Below, in pieces: positions 1-12,900 of a stretch of DNA of 64,000 nt (position 1 is its first letter; each line of letters starts with the position of its first letter). The position numbers and the translations under genes are program-made. Origin of the DNA: Anisakis pegreffii (Eukaryota; Nematoda; Chromadorea; Rhabditida; Anisakidae); contig JAPYMA010003014.1 in assembly GCA_035041965.1 (NCBI GenBank), positions 372,001 through 436,000 of the forward strand, in the 5' to 3' direction. The notes beneath the pieces are model-generated. The model was given only the letters and a program-made list of their open reading frames with translations, was not told the origin of the DNA and made no database searches.

Positions 1-27
1 AAGTTGTAGTAAATCAGTAAAACGTAC

Positions 28-740
28 CTCATGTTCAAACGCAGTTTCGCTATCATCCAAATGAGCTGCAGTTCGATCCTCGAACTGATAACTGTTCTCC
101 TTATCATCAGCGGTCTCAAATTCCTCATCGTTCAAAACGTATCGTCTATCGTCACCGTACGTGTAGTCAAAATCATCACTTGTATACACACGATAATCAT
201 GATTTGATTGTGATGATATTGGCTGCTCTTGTAATTGATGTGGCTGCTGCTGTTGCTGCTGCTGTTCATGATGTTCCTTTTCTTCTGGGCGTTGCTCGTG
301 TTGACGATCATGATAGGGCTGTTGCTCTGTAGCAGCAAACGGAGACGTCTCGAAAACATGACCAAGCTCATTCTCGTAACTTGCACTCGCCACTGTTGCA
401 TAGCCACTGTCCAGTTGGGTGGACGACTCATCCGAGAATGTCGATGAGGCCATAGAATGTTGTCGTGTCGCTGCACGACTTCGTTCCTCACGCTCACCGA
501 TGGCTTCGTCAGATTTTCGTGCACGATCCACCTCACTAACTTCAACCATTTCACGATCACCATGGCTTATCTGTCGCTTGGATTCGAAAGCATCATCCAT
601 TTTGCTTGGTTCACTTGTTCGCACTTCCATAACATTCGGCGCTTGCGATTGTGATTCCTCAGCGGATGTTTGTCGTTCTTCCATTGACATTCGTCGTGTT
701 CGTGATCCGTCTCTATCACCAAGCGATTCATGAATGAGCA
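28..740 (-). CDS. Exon of giant gene: Gln/His-rich region near the window edge
   Basis: The exon follows TTCGTTGCAG and ends CATGAG|GTACGT in phase 0. It encodes 237 residues. It starts LIHESLGDRDGSRTRRMSME, continues with acidic/basic mixed sequence and a poly-Gln tract (7 Q) flanked by His, then a Tyr/Asp-rich segment (DDFDYTYGDDRRY). There is no helix motif. The gene continues below position 1; any conserved C-terminal domains would lie there. Confidence 0.78.
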
Positions 741-3700
741 CTGCAACGAATACACACACCCATCAATCGTGCAGAAATCAACAAATTCGGAATGCTATTT
801 GCCACATTACGTCCGTCGTATGTGTTTGAGGAGCAGAAAACTCAATCTCTTCTCAAAACAGCCTGGTAATGACCACTGCCTGATAGAAGCTCTATGCAAG
901 AAATTTTTTCAAGAATGATCCGAAGTAATTTCTTGTCACACGGTTACAAATCATCACATTCATGAATGAGCTAACATGAATGAGCTAATGTCATGAGAAT
1001 GAGCTAAGGTAGTGGGAATTAGCAATAGTGCAATGTGCATAACGCCTGATTCATTAATCATTCGCTCACAAACTGGAGAGTGAGTAAATGCGTGAATGTT
1101 TTTGACATTTCAAGGCATATGCGTCGGTCTCTTGGAAATGACTTCATGTCAACAAAACACGTGTTATGAAAAATTCGGCTCTTCTATACTTTCAGAGGCG
1201 TGAATTGAATTTCCTCACAATCAGTTACTTCGATTCTCAAGACACAATTATGCTTCATTTAAGAATTCTCATAGGACAAGTACAGATTGAGAATTCTCAT
1301 TCTCATTAGACATTAGACAAGCTTAGAACTGTTCATTGGATTTTTCCATTGTCACAGAGATGGGCAATAGCGCGCCATCGCTACCTAGCAACAATGCACT
1401 ACTGATTATCTCTGTTTTGCTCTAATGTTTTTATGGACTACAGAAATTTTAAAAAAATCATCCAAATAACAATGTCAGATCGGACATTCACAAAAAAATA
1501 GCGGGCTGTGCATCTTTCCAGGATTATCTTACAATTGAAAAGTTCTTTACAAGTACGCAATCAGAACGATGTTTGTTAAGCAGATCGAGAAAACTGTTGG
1601 TTTTTTCTACTGTCAGATGTCATCAAAACGCATAGTTCCACAAAGGGATAGACGATCTATTGGAGCGTAGATGAAGTGATCTGATCATGAATGGAGAAAT
1701 GACTGTAGAACAGACGGGTAACTTAAAGACTTGAACATGAAGACGGAATCGTTCAGATGCTACTGACCTGGTTGCATAGCAGGGGAATGCGAACGCGTTG
1801 CTTCATCCACTTCGTGGCTAACTGCTTCCGCCTGTTGATCAGCGGCTCGCATCACAGAAAGAATTTGCTCTCGTTCAGCTGGTGAGAGTATCGCAAGATT
1901 GTCAGCTAGCTCCTCTGTAAAATCAAAAAACTGTCTCGCCTAAGCGATCAAGTACAAGACGAATAGGATGAAACGACCTGAATTAACAATTTCTGTCATT
2001 AACTTTCTGATGACTAAAATATTTGTGACTGTCGGTACATTTAAGCAGTACAATATGATGAGAGGAAGTGCATTTGGACTATGAATCGTTGTTGTTGTTG
2101 AACCATGTAGTGGTAAAGTAAAGAGTTAAAGTTGAAAAAACAAAGTGAAAAAATTGCGTTGTTTGAGATTTTGAGATCAGTTATCTCTCATCATCGCCAG
2201 TTTTGTTGATCCTATTCTGTTGACTCGATTTCTTATGAGTACCGAATCTGCTTAAACATCCCTCAGTGAATCAACAGCATCAAACAATCAAACTGAGAAG
2301 ATGGATAGATACATCGAGTAGACACATAAATAACATAAATGTATGCATACATAAATACGCACATGGATAGATGGATAGTCATCGCATTGAAACGTGCATT
2401 CAACTGAAAACAAACCTTCAAGATGGTCGGGTTCATCGCTTCGCGGATAAGCTGCTGATGGCAAAGGGGATGGCTGTGCGGCACTGGACCGCACTGGCGC
2501 TAAGGTTTGTCCTTGCTGCGTTTCAGCAGCTTTCATCACTGCCACAATTTGTTCACGTTCATCTGCCGACAAATGTGACAAATCAACCTCATCCAATAGA
2601 GAACTTGATGATGGTACAGCAGAGACGGGACCGGGTGTTGGTGAAGTTGGCGATCTAGCAACTGGAGTGGGAGCACTTGCTGTCACTGTCATGAGAGGTG
2701 CAGATGGTTCGGCGAGACTGAACGTTGACGATCTCACTTGGTCTGCACCTTTTGGAGTTGTTGTCGAATGAAGATGTCTTAAATGAGTGCATTCTCGGCA
2801 ATGACTTCAAATATGAATATGCCACTAATGACAGGAGAAACCTCGTGTGCACAATAATTAAATCACACTTGATTGTGAGGATCGAGATGTTACATTCACA
2901 GAGATTATGCGATATGAAAACTTGCACTTTTAATCGCATGGATGGAAACATATCGTTGCAACCGAAAGAATCCTTACAAAGTCGACAAATTGCCATTGAT
3001 TTTTGATCATTTGTTTGGTTTTTTTAAAAATGCAATCACTTAAAGTGATATCATCGCGAAGTCTTTTTTAGAATTCTTATTGAAGTATTGAAAGTATTCG
3101 AATGACATTCACCAGTTAGCGTACAAAAAAGTTGAGATCACGAAATCAAAGCATACTCTGGTTTGGCTTCTTTATCAAAGAATGATTCTGATGTTCTCGA
3201 AGTTGAGATCGTTGTCGACAATGCCGAAGATGCTTTCGCATCTTCAGCGGCATCGATCTCTGCACACGCCATCACGGCCATGATCTTGGCTCTTTCCTCT
3301 TCGGAAAGATCTTCCAAACCTGGTGGAAGAATGCCCATCGGTGGTGCCGGTGTAGAAGCACTCTCCACTGGAAGTTGTGCTGATGCTGAGCGAGATGGCG
3401 TCTAAAAAGAAATTCGTTCTGAGACAGTCTCATTCTTAAGCATTTTTTAAATGAATAATACAATCAGTGCTCCTCAAACTTTTCTCATCAGTGACCCCTT
3501 TTGCTCAACAATAATTTTCAGTGTTTCTTCCAGTCCCACAGAAGCAACATATACTGTCATATGTTCCATCTAATATGGAATTACTTATTCAGGAAGGTTG
3601 AATGTTACCAAATCTCTCCTGACTCCTCTTTTGAAAAAATACTACTGTGGATTATTGTGATAAAAGGCACTGATATGCAATGATCCTCAGCAAAATTAAC

Positions 3701-6700
3701 ATGATCTGAGGGTACAAGTAAGATGTACTTCAACTGCACAGCAATATTTTTGTAATCATCCAAAAACGGATGCATTCATGAAAGTGTTTTTCTAGAATTC
3801 ATGAATAAGCGACTGAAACTTTCGGAGAGCAATCAAAACTCAACAGCACAAACTAACACAACGAATAATTAACATTTTCAATTATCTTAAAATCAAAAAG
3901 GCAAAAAAGTTCCAGTATAACCTCAAAGGTTTCCTGATAAGTATTTCCAGCAAAAAATTCAATCCATTTAGCTAAATTTAGGAGCAGTTTCTTCGTCGGA
4001 TAAAAGTTCTCATAGACTACTGTTCCAAAGCGATCAAATTGTTGCATTCATACATTAGAGGAGATGCTTTTTGTTCATGCTACAAATGGATTTTATCATA
4101 GGAATTCAGAAAAAGGAAAAGATGAATTATTTACATCTTCATTAATCTTAACGGAAACATTTATCGGATAAATTCGGAAGCATGGCTGTTATAAACTGAT
4201 TATTTGCATGCTTTATACAACAAATTGTGGCTGACGTCAGTGTGTTTACAACGAGTGGTGGAATTGATACAGCACATCGTTAACAGATTTCGGAGTGTTG
4301 TCGATTCCATTAAAACATAATTTGCTCACGGAACAAGTCCCAGTCTGCATATGTGCATTAACAATGCAGATTCAAAAATAAACACGTTTTGGGACGATAG
4401 AAATCTCCGAGAGTTTTGATCAATATTATCAATATCATATGGAATAACCAAAGCAGGAAAATTTGGCGAGGTATGTGCCATAATTTTCAGATGATGTTCA
4501 TGTTGGCATGAATCGAGAAGTATCGGCAATCGCTGTGGTCATCGAAGAAAATCGTAACTTTTTTGAGGATATTTTTTAGTGTACCCAACAAAACATTGTG
4601 TCTGATATTAGTTCTCTTGCTTGCGAGGTATTTGCATCAAACTAGCAAAATACACACCGCTAGGCTCTTGGTTTGCATTTATGTTTGATCCGACATTCAG
4701 AAAGAGACTGCAACCATTTCTGCGAATTGAAAATTTTTAATTAAAAAATATAATCGGAGAAGCGGATTTTGCTATGCGACAGTTGAGAAATTTCAGGGTC
4801 ATTTGTGTCGGTCATGTGACAGACAGGAGTAAACATTTTAGACTTTTTCATTCGATAATTTCATCGATTGAAAATTGTCGGTATGTTGGCTATAAAGTAA
4901 GGGATTTCTCGTTTCTAATTTATGATGTTGCTTGCACTTGGCAAGAGTCTTCGAAGTTCACTCGTGCTCGTTAGTTGATTCATATTGCGAGCGGATAGCT
5001 AGAATTCGAAACCGAACTCATAATTACTTTATCGCAAGGGAATTCGATAAATTATCACAGTGATCGAATTGGATGCGCTTCTTTTTTTTCATTTCAAATT
5101 CCATCGGCAATGCTGTAGAAACACATTATTAAGATGAAAGTGCTTGAGGGGCTGAGAAATTAAGATTGGTACACAGAATTTATTGCATAAAGTTTTGAGG
5201 TTCAGATGAATTATGAATGAGACGCTTAAATGATTTTCGGGGTTCATTTCTCGAGAAATCTGTCTTGCGCACAAAGTAGACGAAATGATAGTTGAGACGT
5301 CTTCGCGTACAAAAAACCATAAAGATCGTCCTCATCAGGCTCTCAGAAACTGTCGTCATTCTTTGATGAATCAACCGTTTGAACTATAGAATTTTGTAGG
5401 TGTTGTTCGTTTCCAGTTTTTATTTCACTGCATTGAAGGTTTTCATCGAATGTTCAACGATTTATATTGCCTATAACTAATCGCATAAACGGAGCATAAA
5501 TCTCAGTGTAAATAAAATGGCCTTTTCGGTAATGTAATGATACAATTGCTCTCAACGGAATCATACTAAAGGTTGCGTCACCTGCGAATCATACAATCGT
5601 TTTCACCAGAATATTTTTTCTTTTTGCGACAGAGACCTTGAGAAAACATCGTCGACAGAAAAAATTAATGACAATATAGGTGAAGCAGTGTTTTCGAGTC
5701 ATACTGACGCATCATTTCTACATTGAAAAGGAATCATCGCGAAGAAATAATTTCTTGAGCTCGTAAAATATGAAGAAAATACCGATCGATGTTTTTTTTT
5801 CGAATGATAATGAGGTGTAATTTTCTCGGCCTGAAGAATCGCCGCGTACAACCAAAAGAAATGAACTTGATGAGTGGTGACTCGAATAGGAATTACAATC
5901 CTTTTTTTGATGTGACAGTCAAAGCGTATTGTCACTGTTCTTAAACCTTATTCAAGATAACACTAAAAATTTTCTTGAGTTAAATAAATAAATCGTCGAC
6001 TTTTGACTTTCAGTTATCCCACCTTTAATTATATCGACCCTTAGAGAATGGTACAGATCAGAGCTTCACTACGTAGCCTATCGCAACTGATGAAATCATT
6101 TTCTGCATCAATTTGTAATGCTTTCGAAGATCCTTTCACAAATTCGACATGTTTTTTTTCTGGTTAACTCAAAACCAGTAAGAAAAATTCTGTACTGTAC
6201 ATTCTGACGGGAATGAGACGAAAATTGCGTTCATGCGCACAGTAGACGTTTACGAGTGAATTCATAATTAGCAATAAGTGTTGTGTCACCAACTGCTGCT
6301 GCATGAATAATTTTCGAGTTGTTGCGTTATAGCGATTTCTCATTTTGAGTGGCGCTCATATCGAAGTGAACGTTAATATACGAGCATGTGCGTGCGATGA
6401 AAGACGCCAAAATTACGAACTAATGAGTCAACAATTGCAGTTCTTCTTCGTTAAATTTATGAAATGCTATCCGGATGAGGATTGTGTGTGATGCATTATA
6501 TCTCTCGTCTCTCTTTAATTATTCCATGCAATTCTAATGAACTCTGTGCATTGTATGCCAATCAACAATTTACACGCAAATGATGAGTGTCAAAAAACAT
6601 TCAAATGATAATTTGGTTTCTCAAGAAAGACTTTTGATGGTCTTCCTACTCAATACACTTCCGACTATCTTCAAAAATGAGACAGTATCAGCAATGATGG

Positions 6701-6874
6701 TAAGAGGACAATAATGTATTGGGACAAGGATCACGAATTTGAATGGTATTCAACAAGTGACGCAAAAAATCGCTCTTTTGTTGCAACATGTTTGTTTAAT
6801 TGTAATTTATTTTTGATTAGATGAGCGTTTTCGAGGGCACATGAAGAAAGGAATGAAAGAAAAGTGCAATTCCA

Positions 6875-6925
<51 letters not shown>

Positions 6926-9900
6926 GAACGTCTTGCGAGCATTACATATTTATCAAGATTCAGCTTTAACATGCAGTTTACTCGCTCCATTGACGATACT
7001 TTAAGACAATGATCATTTCCTTTAGACAGCAATCAACTGTGAATAGAGTGAATGTTTTGTGTTCGATATAGCAGCGATGTTTTAGGAGAGTCCTTCTTCG
7101 TAAGTTTATCAACGAATGACTGACTGACTGCATTTGACAGGTTTTCGCATCAGCAATGTCAATAACTGAACTAATGCAGCATTGATTCTCCAAGCACCGA
7201 ATCTGTTTCTCGCTCGCCACAGTGATGTCATAGAATCGAAAATATGAGAGCGACCGATGGGAATTCAGAGAGGAAATTTTGGATAATTTTTCGATTCGAT
7301 TATTTTTGATTGATTCCACTAGAAAACAGTTTATCGCTTCAAAAGTATCGCACTTATGCAGTGGATAGCATAGAGTTAGGAAATTGAATTATTGCAGTTA
7401 TCAGTTTTTCGGTGTTTCAGACAAAACAAACAAGAGTTGACATAATTGAATCAGTTAAAAGAAGTTGCAAACACGCTTTCGTGATGCAAAAGGAACCATG
7501 CTTTTTTGAAACATTAAGCGATGAAAAGGCTCAAAAAAACTGACAAGAGGATGATGACGCATGAAGAGTGAAGTGCACAAGAAAGCCGATCAAAGGGAAA
7601 GAAGAGAGATAAAACGATCGTAACAAATGAGAACTTACCTTCGCAATACTCGTAAGATCACTCGTAGAAGCAGCATGTTGTGCAGCTTGAGCGAGTTGTT
7701 CGGTTGCCTGTTTGGCACCTTTGAACGCATCACCGGCCAGTCTAGACAATGATCCGAACATACCTCCACTTTTTTGTTTTCTATCAGTGACTTTGTTCTC
7801 AACAACAGACGATCTTACTTCCAAATTTCTACCACCTACACCTGAGAACAGGCTGCTCTCTGTCAACTGCGGAGACGGTTGAGAGTCACCGTTTTGTTGA
7901 GTCGAAGAATGTTCAACAGCTGCGAATGGTATTCGATTCGGGTGGTCGACAAAAGAAACTGTTCGGGTTGTCGACTGTCCGTCTGGGCGAATGTCGAGCT
8001 GAGCGCGGAGTGTTGGCTCCGGCTCTTGCTCTTGCTGCAATTGTGAATTAACAGGTTGTAGGGGGACGTTAGCAGCAGTAGCAGTATCAGAGGCAGAAGC
8101 AGTTGTGGTGGTGGTAGGTGACGAGAGTGCTGATGCTGCTGCTGTTGGTGGTGGTGGTGGTTCTTCTCGAGAGGATGACGATGCAGAAGAGGTGGTCCAG
8201 CACTCCACTGGATTCGATGCGTTTTCGACGTTGAATGCCGTTGAATCGATATGCTCTAGTTGCTCCTGCTGTAGCACACTGCGTGCTTGCAGCTGTTGGC
8301 TGCTGCGACTATGGCTATATTGGCTGTGAATATCAGTTGGATTTGTGATGCTTTTAGAGGATGTCGTCATGCTCATACTAGCGCTTTCACTAATACTTGT
8401 GCTATCGCTATATTCAACTATATGAACACGACGACCACTAATGTCATCAGCAATCGATTCTTGCTCTGAGTTGTTATATTTGTGGATATTATTATCCAAA
8501 CCAACGACGGCAACGTGTTCTTGCTCAGCGGCTGCATCTGTCATGCACTCATCGCTTGCTGTTGTTGCTTTACCGTCATCATTACTGTTAACATAATCGT
8601 TCAGTGACACATCGCTATCCAAATAACCTGCAACTGATTAAACTTAATCATAGTTTCTTTTATTGCACTTATGATATATTAGTGCATTAGTTTGCCTAGA
8701 TTTAATTTCATTCGAGATCATCTGAAGGCATTTGCTTACACTGCTTTCATTCATCATATTTTACGGTGGATATATTACAGCCACTCACTTCATTTAATTC
8801 CATCAACTGCGCAATTTTTTCCCACTAACCGACTGCTGCTTGATCCTTTAAAGCTAACTAAATATACAGTCATTTTGAAGAAGCCTTTTAAATGTTCGTC
8901 CGACATCCTATCAAATACAATCATCTGATCAATTTCTTTTTAAGTGCTCGATGGTCGGTAGTGAGCGATAAAATCAGACGAAAATTAATTGTTCATTCCT
9001 TATTGGTTGGAAAGTTTTCTGTAATTCTGATTGAAAAAATAACTTCTTAGTATTATGTAATCAATTGAGCGATAAATTAAGTGCGATAAAATTCCTCAGA
9101 TTCCAAATCGACTTGCTGAAAAAACTGTTCGAAGATTCATGCAGTAACCAAACTGTGCATGCCCCGTAGTATCTGAATATTGTACTCTTCAAGAAATGCT
9201 TCTCGAAGGAATAATTTACGGTCGTAAACCTTCCTATATGGTGAATAATTACGCACTTACGCCTGTCACGTTTCCATCGATCTCATTTCTTAGATGTTCG
9301 TTCATACGAAATCCAAAGACTGTATCAGTGTTCTTCAGCGGGTCTTCCCAAATATCGTGAATAAGTGTGTGCTCAGACATGCTTTTTTTCGCATGTAATT
9401 TTTTGAGTGGTATCAAATATTTGAGTGGTATCAAATTTTGAGAAAGTTTTGAGTGGCATCAAATTCAATATAGACCTCAAGGATTATCACTGTTATTGTT
9501 ATATGCGGTGAAAGCGTCGAACCTCAACGAATATTATTGTCACTGCTGCATGAGTTAAAAATTTAGTTTGTTTATTACAGCAGAAGTAGTGCAAACAAAC
9601 TAAAGATAAGCGAGTCTCATCACAAGATCGCTTGCCACTAATTTAGTGGATTAAGGTTTTAGGCATGCATACGACTGCATGAGAAAATAATTGTGGTGCA
9701 GGATTGGTTGGCATCTATTTTGAGTAGGCTGAACAGCAAGTGAATTTCGGTTAAAGCCGTCAAGTAATTAATCAAATTATTGTCTTTTTTCCCGTCTGCT
9801 GAACAAATTTTCTTTAGACACCTGGAATGATACTATGAGATGAATGAATGTGTGCATTTTGATTACTGAATGAGATCCATTCACCACACATTTACGTATC

Positions 9901-12900
9901 TATCTAATTGAGCTGAGTTTTATTGCAAAAGAATATTGCGATGCGATTAGCAATATGAATTTTATGTTCGCTTGATTAAGAGAAAAAAAAACTCAAAACA
10001 TTCAATTGTGGGAAGCATTCATCATAATCCCAGTAATCCGATGGTGACAGCTCACTTTCCAATCACTCAACTGGAAACCCATAAATGGTAATTGTATGAG
10101 AGAGCCTTCATCGTCGGATGAATTACGTATTTAGAGGAAAACTTACGTAAAGGAGTTAATCATTTCCTCCATGTGGGGGTGGATGAATTGCGTTGTATTT
10201 TGAGAGACATCTAGCAAAAAAAAGAGACGTTGTTGGCCTAGTAAAAGAAAATATCTTTTGAATTTGGAATAATTCTTATACTAGATGAATAGCATGCGTA
10301 TATCTCGTCCCGAAACGTGGAGGTAAGATAGTGACCTTTCCTCGTCAGCCTAAATTAATTTTCTCACCGGGGATGGATGTCACTTATAATTCAAGCTGTA
10401 CACCTAACGAATAATGTTGAATTCAAAACAGCTCCCATACATCGATGATTCGAGTACCGAATGCTGCACCGCATCTAATTGGTTACTGTAAAAAGAAAGG
10501 ATGACGAATGCAGAATATGTGAAAAATGAACGTCATTCCTATCAAAGTCATTACCGTCTTGGAGTAACTGTCATTTAAAAACGCTATACATATTATGGTG
10601 TATATTTCACATCCACTGCAAAGGTCAATCAAGCAAAGATGAATGGTGAAAAATGTCAATTCATGAAGACAACACATCAACTAAATCATTAAATTTTTGT
10701 CTTTGCTTATGTATCGTTTCAGATATCAGACTCTCTCGAAGCTGATCAAGTAAACGTAACAACTAAATCGCACGTTTCAAGTAACTTTATTCGTAGGAAA
10801 TTAACTAATGCAACTGCGAAAATAGCACTTGGCCATTAGACGTAAACAACAATCGACATCAGTCCAACGCAGATGACTGCAGAGTTCATAATTTGCATGT
10901 GACAATGTCAATGCGTGGATAACAAAACACTAGGGTCATTTGTATAGTTGCTTGCGCCGAGCCCTAATTGCATGATGCAACCATTCAAGTGGGCTGTGCA
11001 AAAGCATTAGTGAGGTCAACTTTTAAAACAATAGCCACGTTTTTCATCCTAACAATCAGTAAATTCGAGGATCGTTGAGTGTTTTTTTTTTCATCTAGCG
11101 ACCATTTAATGAATGTGAAACACAATTTCTAAGGCAACAGAAATGTCGAAAAAATCTAGAAACTTATCCTTCTGTGATTAAGGAAAAATGCGCAAAAAAA
11201 GTTGATTGTTGCATAGAGACTAGATACAGTTCGAGATTTTTGTTTCTTTAACGTGATTAGTGCAGTTAATTAAGTGATTTCATGAGCACACTAAAGTGAG
11301 AATAAATGAGACAGAATTATTGGAGTAGTGTCGGTAGTGCTGTATGCATGCACAGAAAACGTCTGAATTGGCACTTTTTTTGGAAATCTTCAAAAAATCT
11401 CATTCTGCCTACGCTATTTGCACTACAATTTGATCATGAGTTCATCAGAAAAAAAGGTTTAATGACCAAAGTCTGACGCAAATCAGACATATTCATTCAT
11501 TCAATGTGAAAAAGCTTTTCACTAGCAAATACATCCGAAACGCAATAAATTCGTCATTTCAAATGATTTCCAGGAAACAAAAATGAATTCAACGCATCGA
11601 AAACCAACCAGTAACAGCGGGGCAAAATATATTTTGCGTAATTCCTATTCAACTGCATGAAAATTGATCACATCTCAATCAGATTCGATCCAAAAACAGC
11701 TAATTAGTAACTATGCATATAATTATAGACATCAATGAGTCTTTAGAAGAGACGTTTTCATACCTTCACCAAGCAAATTATTCAATTTTCAGCTATTAAA
11801 AATATCTGATGCATGAAATCCTGGTGAATGGAATGATTTTCTTTTGCCATCTTCATGATCAAATGCAAAGCCTTAAGATTGCAATGAAAAATTCGTATTT
11901 TCTGAGTGCACCCCTATAATAAATTTTTCTCTCATATATTCAATTGCTGACGAGTGCATCTGCCTATGCATACACAGTTGTGGCTGTTTTTGACAATAAC
12001 TTAAATACTCTCATATCTCCCTGTGGAACGGAAGTTCGATCGTCACAATCGGAAACGACTAAAAAAACAAAGAAAAAATGAAAGCAATTCTCAAAACTGA
12101 GATGAAATGTGTTTGTTCTGTTCAACTGACACTACAAAAAGTGCTTATCTGAATGAAATGACTATCATTCAAGCTTAAGTGATTTGTATGACATGGACAG
12201 ATTTCTCGGCTCTTTTTTCAAGCTGACAAAAATCAGGTCAGCTCGAGATGGGAAATGTCTGACGAATAAAGACGAAACATCCATATCCTAACCGATTTCA
12301 ATCTACAACCGTTTCAGTGTCACTGTTAACCACCCTCCGTATTCAATCACCATTCAGTTAGATCAATCTCACGTCGCCTGGATAATGTCATTTATTTTTC
12401 CATGTTCTATGTTGTTATGTCAACCGAATTTGAATCAAAATTTCCAGCAACAACCGCCACAGAAAACTGAACACACGGGATGATCTCAACTTATTGTTTT
12501 TTGTTCAAATTTTTGATGCTGCTCAATAAAACTGTCAGGCCAGCAGTACGGTAAACGCATACACTGGTTAGCGGCTAGAAAAAAAAAAGAACTGAAGCCC
12601 TAAAGATATGAAATAAAGATTGAAAGATTGTTACACTTCACAAATGCTTAAAACGTGATGATAAAAATCACCAAGCTCACAAGCACTTTGAGACGCATCA
12701 TTTGAGAGAACTCTCTACCTCTGAAAACGAAATGCAATAAACCTCCACAATAAAGAGTAGTTTGGAACGCAAGCAGTCACATTTTCATCAGAACAGACAT
12801 AGTTTCGATAGTAGTATTGAAGTGCGATGTAGAAGTTTCGACATTTCCATCCAAGAACAGTGAATGTTTTAAAAAGTTCGATGTTTCGATCAAAAAACGT

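Noticed and set aside
132..563. 143-codon minus-strand ORF at the window start
   Set aside because: The real exon (28-740) reads in another minus-strand frame that is open throughout and bounded by good splice sites; this ORF is its shadow.
6978..7319. 113-codon minus-strand ORF in the 4.2-kb intron
   Set aside because: No splice sites in suitable phase, no helix motif, composition like the surrounding intron.
7531..7638. Continuation of the Ser/Gln-rich ORF past 7639
   Set aside because: A GTAAGT donor at 7639 gives phase 0, matching the next exon; the remaining codons are hydrophobic intron sequence.
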